The notes under the pieces are model-generated. The model was not told where the DNA came from and did no database searches. It worked only from the letters and a program-made list of their open reading frames with translations. Shown here one piece after another: positions 13,439 through 15,901 of a DNA stretch of 15,901 bases. How positions within the stretch are numbered: the stretch's first letter is position 1; each line of letters starts with the position of its first letter. The stretch is from contig USOJ01000005.1 in the NCBI GenBank assembly GCA_900556195.1, positions 1-15,901 on the forward strand, written 5' to 3'. This DNA comes from an uncultured Eubacteriales bacterium (GTDB lineage Bacteria > Bacillota > Clostridia > Christensenellales > Borkfalkiaceae). Both the position numbers and the translations under genes were made by a program.

Positions 13439-15795
13439 TGAACGGTTTACTCAAAAAAATTATCACGATTTTGCTCGTTATAACTATGCTTGCCGCGGTT
13501 CCCGCGGCGAGCGCGTGCAAAGGGAAGTCGAATACAGGCTCGGTGACGGAGCCGGAAAAACCGGAGCCGGGGAAACCCGACCCCGACGAGCCGGAAAAAC
13601 CCGATCCGGAAAATCCCGATCCCGACAACCCCGAGCCGAGCGAAGAACCGAAGTTTTCGGATAATACCTATACGATTACTTTGTCGGATAACGTGGTAAA
13701 GAGTTATCTTGCCGCCGAAACCGACGAAGAGGAGTTCGATATAATATACCCGAATCGCAATTCGTCGCACGATACGCAAGCCACGCTTACCATAACGCCG
13801 AAAGGGTCTGCTTATTCGCTTAAATACGCGGATAACGATAAACTCGAAAACTCGCGTGAATTGCGTGTAAATTCCGACGGCAAGTTCGTTTTAGGCGGAA
13901 CGCTTATCCCCGATACGGTTTATTACTACGAAATCTCGGATAACAGCGGCAAAGCGACCGAACGCGGAACGATAACCACGGATAAGACGTTTTTGCGTAA
14001 TATCAACGTGGCGGGCGCGAGAAATATCCGCGACCTCGGCGGTTGGACTACCGAGAATAACGATAAAGTCGTTTACGGTAAAATCTATCGCGGGGCGAAA
14101 CTTAATACAAGAGGTACTCCCGGCATAACGGACGCGGGCAAAAAGACCATGCGCGAAGATCTCGGCATAAAAACCGAAATCGACCTGCGCGGCAGCGACG
14201 ACAACGGGCAGACCGAATGCGAATTCGACCCGACGGCGAATTATTATAAAATACCGCTTAGCCAATACGACCCCGCGTTAACGGGCAGTAAAGAGGCGTT
14301 CAGACGGATTTTCGACGTTCTTGCGGACGAAAACAACTATCCGATATATTTCCATTGTAACGCCGGCGCGGACAGAACGGGAACTCTCGCTTATCTGATA
14401 AGCGGACTTCTGGGCGTAAGTTATCGCAATCTTACCAAAGACTTCGAACTCACCTCTTTCGGCGGACAGGGACCGCGACTTCGCAGCGCGATTAAGTCCG
14501 ACGCCTCGGGTTTCGACGATACGGGAGTGTATCAGAATGACAAGTCCAACTACGTTGCGTGGGGTAAACTCAATAAGGCAATGCAGTCGTATACGGGCGA
14601 AACGCTTGCCGATAAAATAGAAAATTATCTGCTTTCCGCGGGGGTTACTCAAAATCAGATCAATACCGTAAGGGCTATTATGCTCGATCCGGACGAATTG
14701 AAAGACGACCCGCTTTCGCAGGCGGCAACCTGTACGCAAAGCGGAGTAAAAGTGTATAACTTTGCGGGCAGAAAGATGACGGTAACCAGCCCTGCAATCG
14801 GACACGATTTCAACGTCGCGAACGGCGTCGCAACCTGTAATAATTGTAAAAAGACTGCGGAATATCTTCCGATTAACACCGACGTCGAAACCGGAGTTTC
14901 GTTATCTTTCGCGCAGAATATCACGAGCGTTACCGACCTTTACGGGAAAGTCGCAGACGGATTGACGGACGGAAGACTGTCGTATACCAAATCCGACGCT
15001 TCGGATAAACCCAGGCAATATTTAGTTACGGCGGACGGCAAAGATACGCTTTTAGAAGTAACCGTATACGGCAAGATGATTACCGGTCAGACCGATCTCT
15101 TATCGCTCAACGATTATTTAGTCGCGAACGACTACGAAAAGGCGTATTACGGATATTTTATGCTGTGCGCGGATATAACGCTTACCGAAGAATGGTCGAA
15201 AGAATATTCGATAGGTTACGGCGGTAACGAATACGTTTTCAAGGGCGTATTCGACGGACGAAACCATAAAATAACGAATTTCGTTACGCTTGCCGACGGC
15301 GCTTTGATATACAGGCTCGGCAACGGCGCAACGATTAAAAATCTGACGCTTAAAGGCGAAGCGAAAGAAACGAAATCGCAATTTCTTTGCGCGAACGCTT
15401 TCGGCGGAAGGATCGAAAACGTAGACGTCGAAGCCGCGTTTACGAGTTGGGAAGATAACAAACAGACTTGCGAAAATTCGCTTCTGCTCGGTAAAATAGG
15501 CTCTGCCAACGCAGAAATCGATAAAATTTATATCGTAAATACGGTGGCTGCCGATCCGACGGCGACGGGAGTCAAGAATTATAACTTATCGTGCGCGCTC
15601 GGCAAGATATATTCGCCGAACGCTAAAACGAATATTTATTTCGACGGTTTAGCGGTAATCGGCATAAGAGGACTTGCGACGGACGGTTCGTCGAATAAAT
15701 GTACCGTCGCCAACGCGAGCGAGTGGTTCGGCGTAAACGCGAAGAACGTTCATCCTTACGCAACCCGCTCGGCTTACGAAGCCTCATTGCAATGA
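13438..15795 (+). CDS. Lipoprotein tyrosine phosphatase-family enzyme fused to a GLUG-like module
   Basis: A 785-aa lipoprotein (Cys27, lipobox A-S-A-C) with a Pro/Glu/Asp-rich stalk at 38-71 that would lift the enzyme off the membrane or through the wall. An all-beta, Fn3-like domain follows (about 74-185). The phosphatase domain runs from about 188 to 415. It starts with the NIRDLGG signature (196-202) and carries the active-site loop H306-C307-NAGAD-R313-T314, which is C-x5-R with nucleophile Cys307. This matches the Y_phosphatase3 group that includes Listeria LipA and mycobacterial PtpB. Those usually read HCxAGKDRT; here the lysine is Ala311 while the following Asp312 is kept. C432, C467 and C470 resemble a degenerate Cys-rich surface motif. 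Residues 552-784 are GLUG-like module D. The start ATG overlaps the previous stop (TAATG) with GGAAGA at 13425-13430, implying translational coupling. The C-terminus seems truncated, lacking the closing W...P-F-K motif of the other modules. Confidence 0.88.
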   Translation: MNGLLKKIITILLVITMLAAVPAASACKGKSNTGSVTEPEKPEPGKPDPDEPEKPDPENPDPDNPEPSEEPKFSDNTYTITLSDNVVKSYLAAETDEEEFDIIYPNRNSSHDTQATLTITPKGSAYSLKYADNDKLENSRELRVNSDGKFVLGGTLIPDTVYYYEISDNSGKATERGTITTDKTFLRNINVAGARNIRDLGGWTTENNDKVVYGKIYRGAKLNTRGTPGITDAGKKTMREDLGIKTEIDLRGSDDNGQTECEFDPTANYYKIPLSQYDPALTGSKEAFRRIFDVLADENNYPIYFHCNAGADRTGTLAYLISGLLGVSYRNLTKDFELTSFGGQGPRLRSAIKSDASGFDDTGVYQNDKSNYVAWGKLNKAMQSYTGETLADKIENYLLSAGVTQNQINTVRAIMLDPDELKDDPLSQAATCTQSGVKVYNFAGRKMTVTSPAIGHDFNVANGVATCNNCKKTAEYLPINTDVETGVSLSFAQNITSVTDLYGKVADGLTDGRLSYTKSDASDKPRQYLVTADGKDTLLEVTVYGKMITGQTDLLSLNDYLVANDYEKAYYGYFMLCADITLTEEWSKEYSIGYGGNEYVFKGVFDGRNHKITNFVTLADGALIYRLGNGATIKNLTLKGEAKETKSQFLCANAFGGRIENVDVEAAFTSWEDNKQTCENSLLLGKIGSANAEIDKIYIVNTVAADPTATGVKNYNLSCALGKIYSPNAKTNIYFDGLAVIGIRGLATDGSSNKCTVANASEWFGVNAKNVHPYATRSAYEASLQ
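13549..13650 (+). repeat. Pro/acidic tandem stalk coding repeat
   Basis: Codons 38-71 of the phosphatase encode irregular repeats of P-[DE]-[KNE]-P and P-D-P units. Such low-complexity proline-acidic linkers are typical of surface lipoproteins and act as extended spacers. The DNA repeats in parallel (CCGGAAAAACC-type units), so length variation by slippage is possible. Confidence 0.8.
15091..15792 (+). repeat. GLUG-like module D (in the phosphatase gene, C-terminally cut)
   Basis: Residues 552-785 of the phosphatase. Landmarks are GYFMLCADI, F-K-G-V-F-D-G-R, GALIYRLGNG, TIKNLTLKG and GRIENVDVEA. It is the most diverged copy. It stops at RSAYEASLQ, where module A reads ASSYKQMVDEF and then goes on to its W...G-V-P-F-L-K end, so roughly 25-30 residues are missing. 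Confidence 0.6.
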
Positions 15796-15817
15796 CCTAC
15801 TTGATATAAGTGTCATT
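15791..15817 (+). terminator. Hairpin over the phosphatase stop codon, possible weak terminator
   Basis: AATGAC (15791-15796) pairs with GTCATT (15812-15817), and inside it ACTT pairs with AAGT around a GATAT loop, with a 2-nt bulge on one side. The TGA stop is in the left arm. No T-run follows, so it may stop transcription poorly, or may simply be the edge of the repeat element that follows. The overlapping TCATTGCAATGA (15784-15795) is itself a 12-bp palindrome. Confidence 0.4.
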
Positions 15818-15901
15818 CTGAGGCGAAGCCGAAGCCCCCTAGGCAGGTCGCCCCCTCTCCGCCACGCTACGCGTGCCACCTCTCCCGCTTCAACGGGAGA
15901 G
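15812..15901. repeat. Dispersed-repeat-like intergenic sequence with terminal hairpin
   Basis: This region has no ORF. It begins with TGTCATTCTGAGGCGAAGCC, which resembles the short TCATTCTGAG-GCGAAG dispersed elements seen between genes in many gut bacterial genomes. It then has a GC-rich segment with CCGCCACGC and GTGCCACC, and ends in a perfect hairpin: CTCTCCCG (15880-15887) pairs with CGGGAGAG (15894-15901) across a 6-nt loop. The repeat continues beyond the window. Copy number cannot be seen here. Confidence 0.55.

Noticed and set aside
1..15901. CRISPR array, tRNA, rRNA, transposase or integrase
   Set aside because: No regularly spaced direct repeats, no cloverleaf or rRNA-like sequence, and no recombinase motif was seen; nearly the entire window is coding on the plus strand.

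Overview
The window looks like a piece of a low-to-mid GC Gram-positive genome, most likely an uncultured gut Clostridia (Bacillota). The evidence is lipoprotein signal peptides on most exported proteins, strong AGGAG-type ribosome sites, a CUT1-type sugar importer without its own ATPase, and a GLUG-like/Ig-like surface-protein repertoire. A more exact placement (for example Christensenellales-type MAGs) would be a guess. All genes lie on the + strand in one tightly packed array, with gaps of 63 nt or less inside it. No stretch longer than about 110 bases lacks a gene, and no rRNA, tRNA, CRISPR array or transposase was seen.

Layout: (1) 1-50, a perfect palindrome with an overlapping direct repeat. 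(2) 114-3762, a carbohydrate-type ABC importer: a 582-aa substrate-binding lipoprotein, then two permeases with EAA loops. (3) 3799-6870, a 1023-aa secreted protein built from Ig-like and lectin-like modules, with the lectin-like module present twice. (4) 6884-9013, a DUF4838 lipoprotein (putative glycoside-hydrolase-like). (5) 9033-13438, a giant (~1468-aa) Ig/GLUG-like repeat lipoprotein split by a one-base frameshift at a run of five C. (6) 13438-15795, a lipoprotein tyrosine-phosphatase-family enzyme fused to the same GLUG-like module. (7) 15791-15901, hairpins and a dispersed-repeat-like sequence that appears to cut off the 3' end of the phosphatase gene.

Working model (inference): this is an extracellular glycan-handling locus. 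The secreted lectin/Ig protein and the GLUG-like lipoprotein bind polymer or host/plant material. The DUF4838 lipoprotein trims it, and the importer takes up the product using an ATPase encoded elsewhere. The phosphatase, tied to the same outer-surface module family, may act on phosphorylated sugars, phosphoinositides or surface proteins. The two most unusual points are the four-copy GLUG-like module shared between the large lipoprotein and the phosphatase, and the two apparent gene lesions (the frameshift and the 3' truncation).
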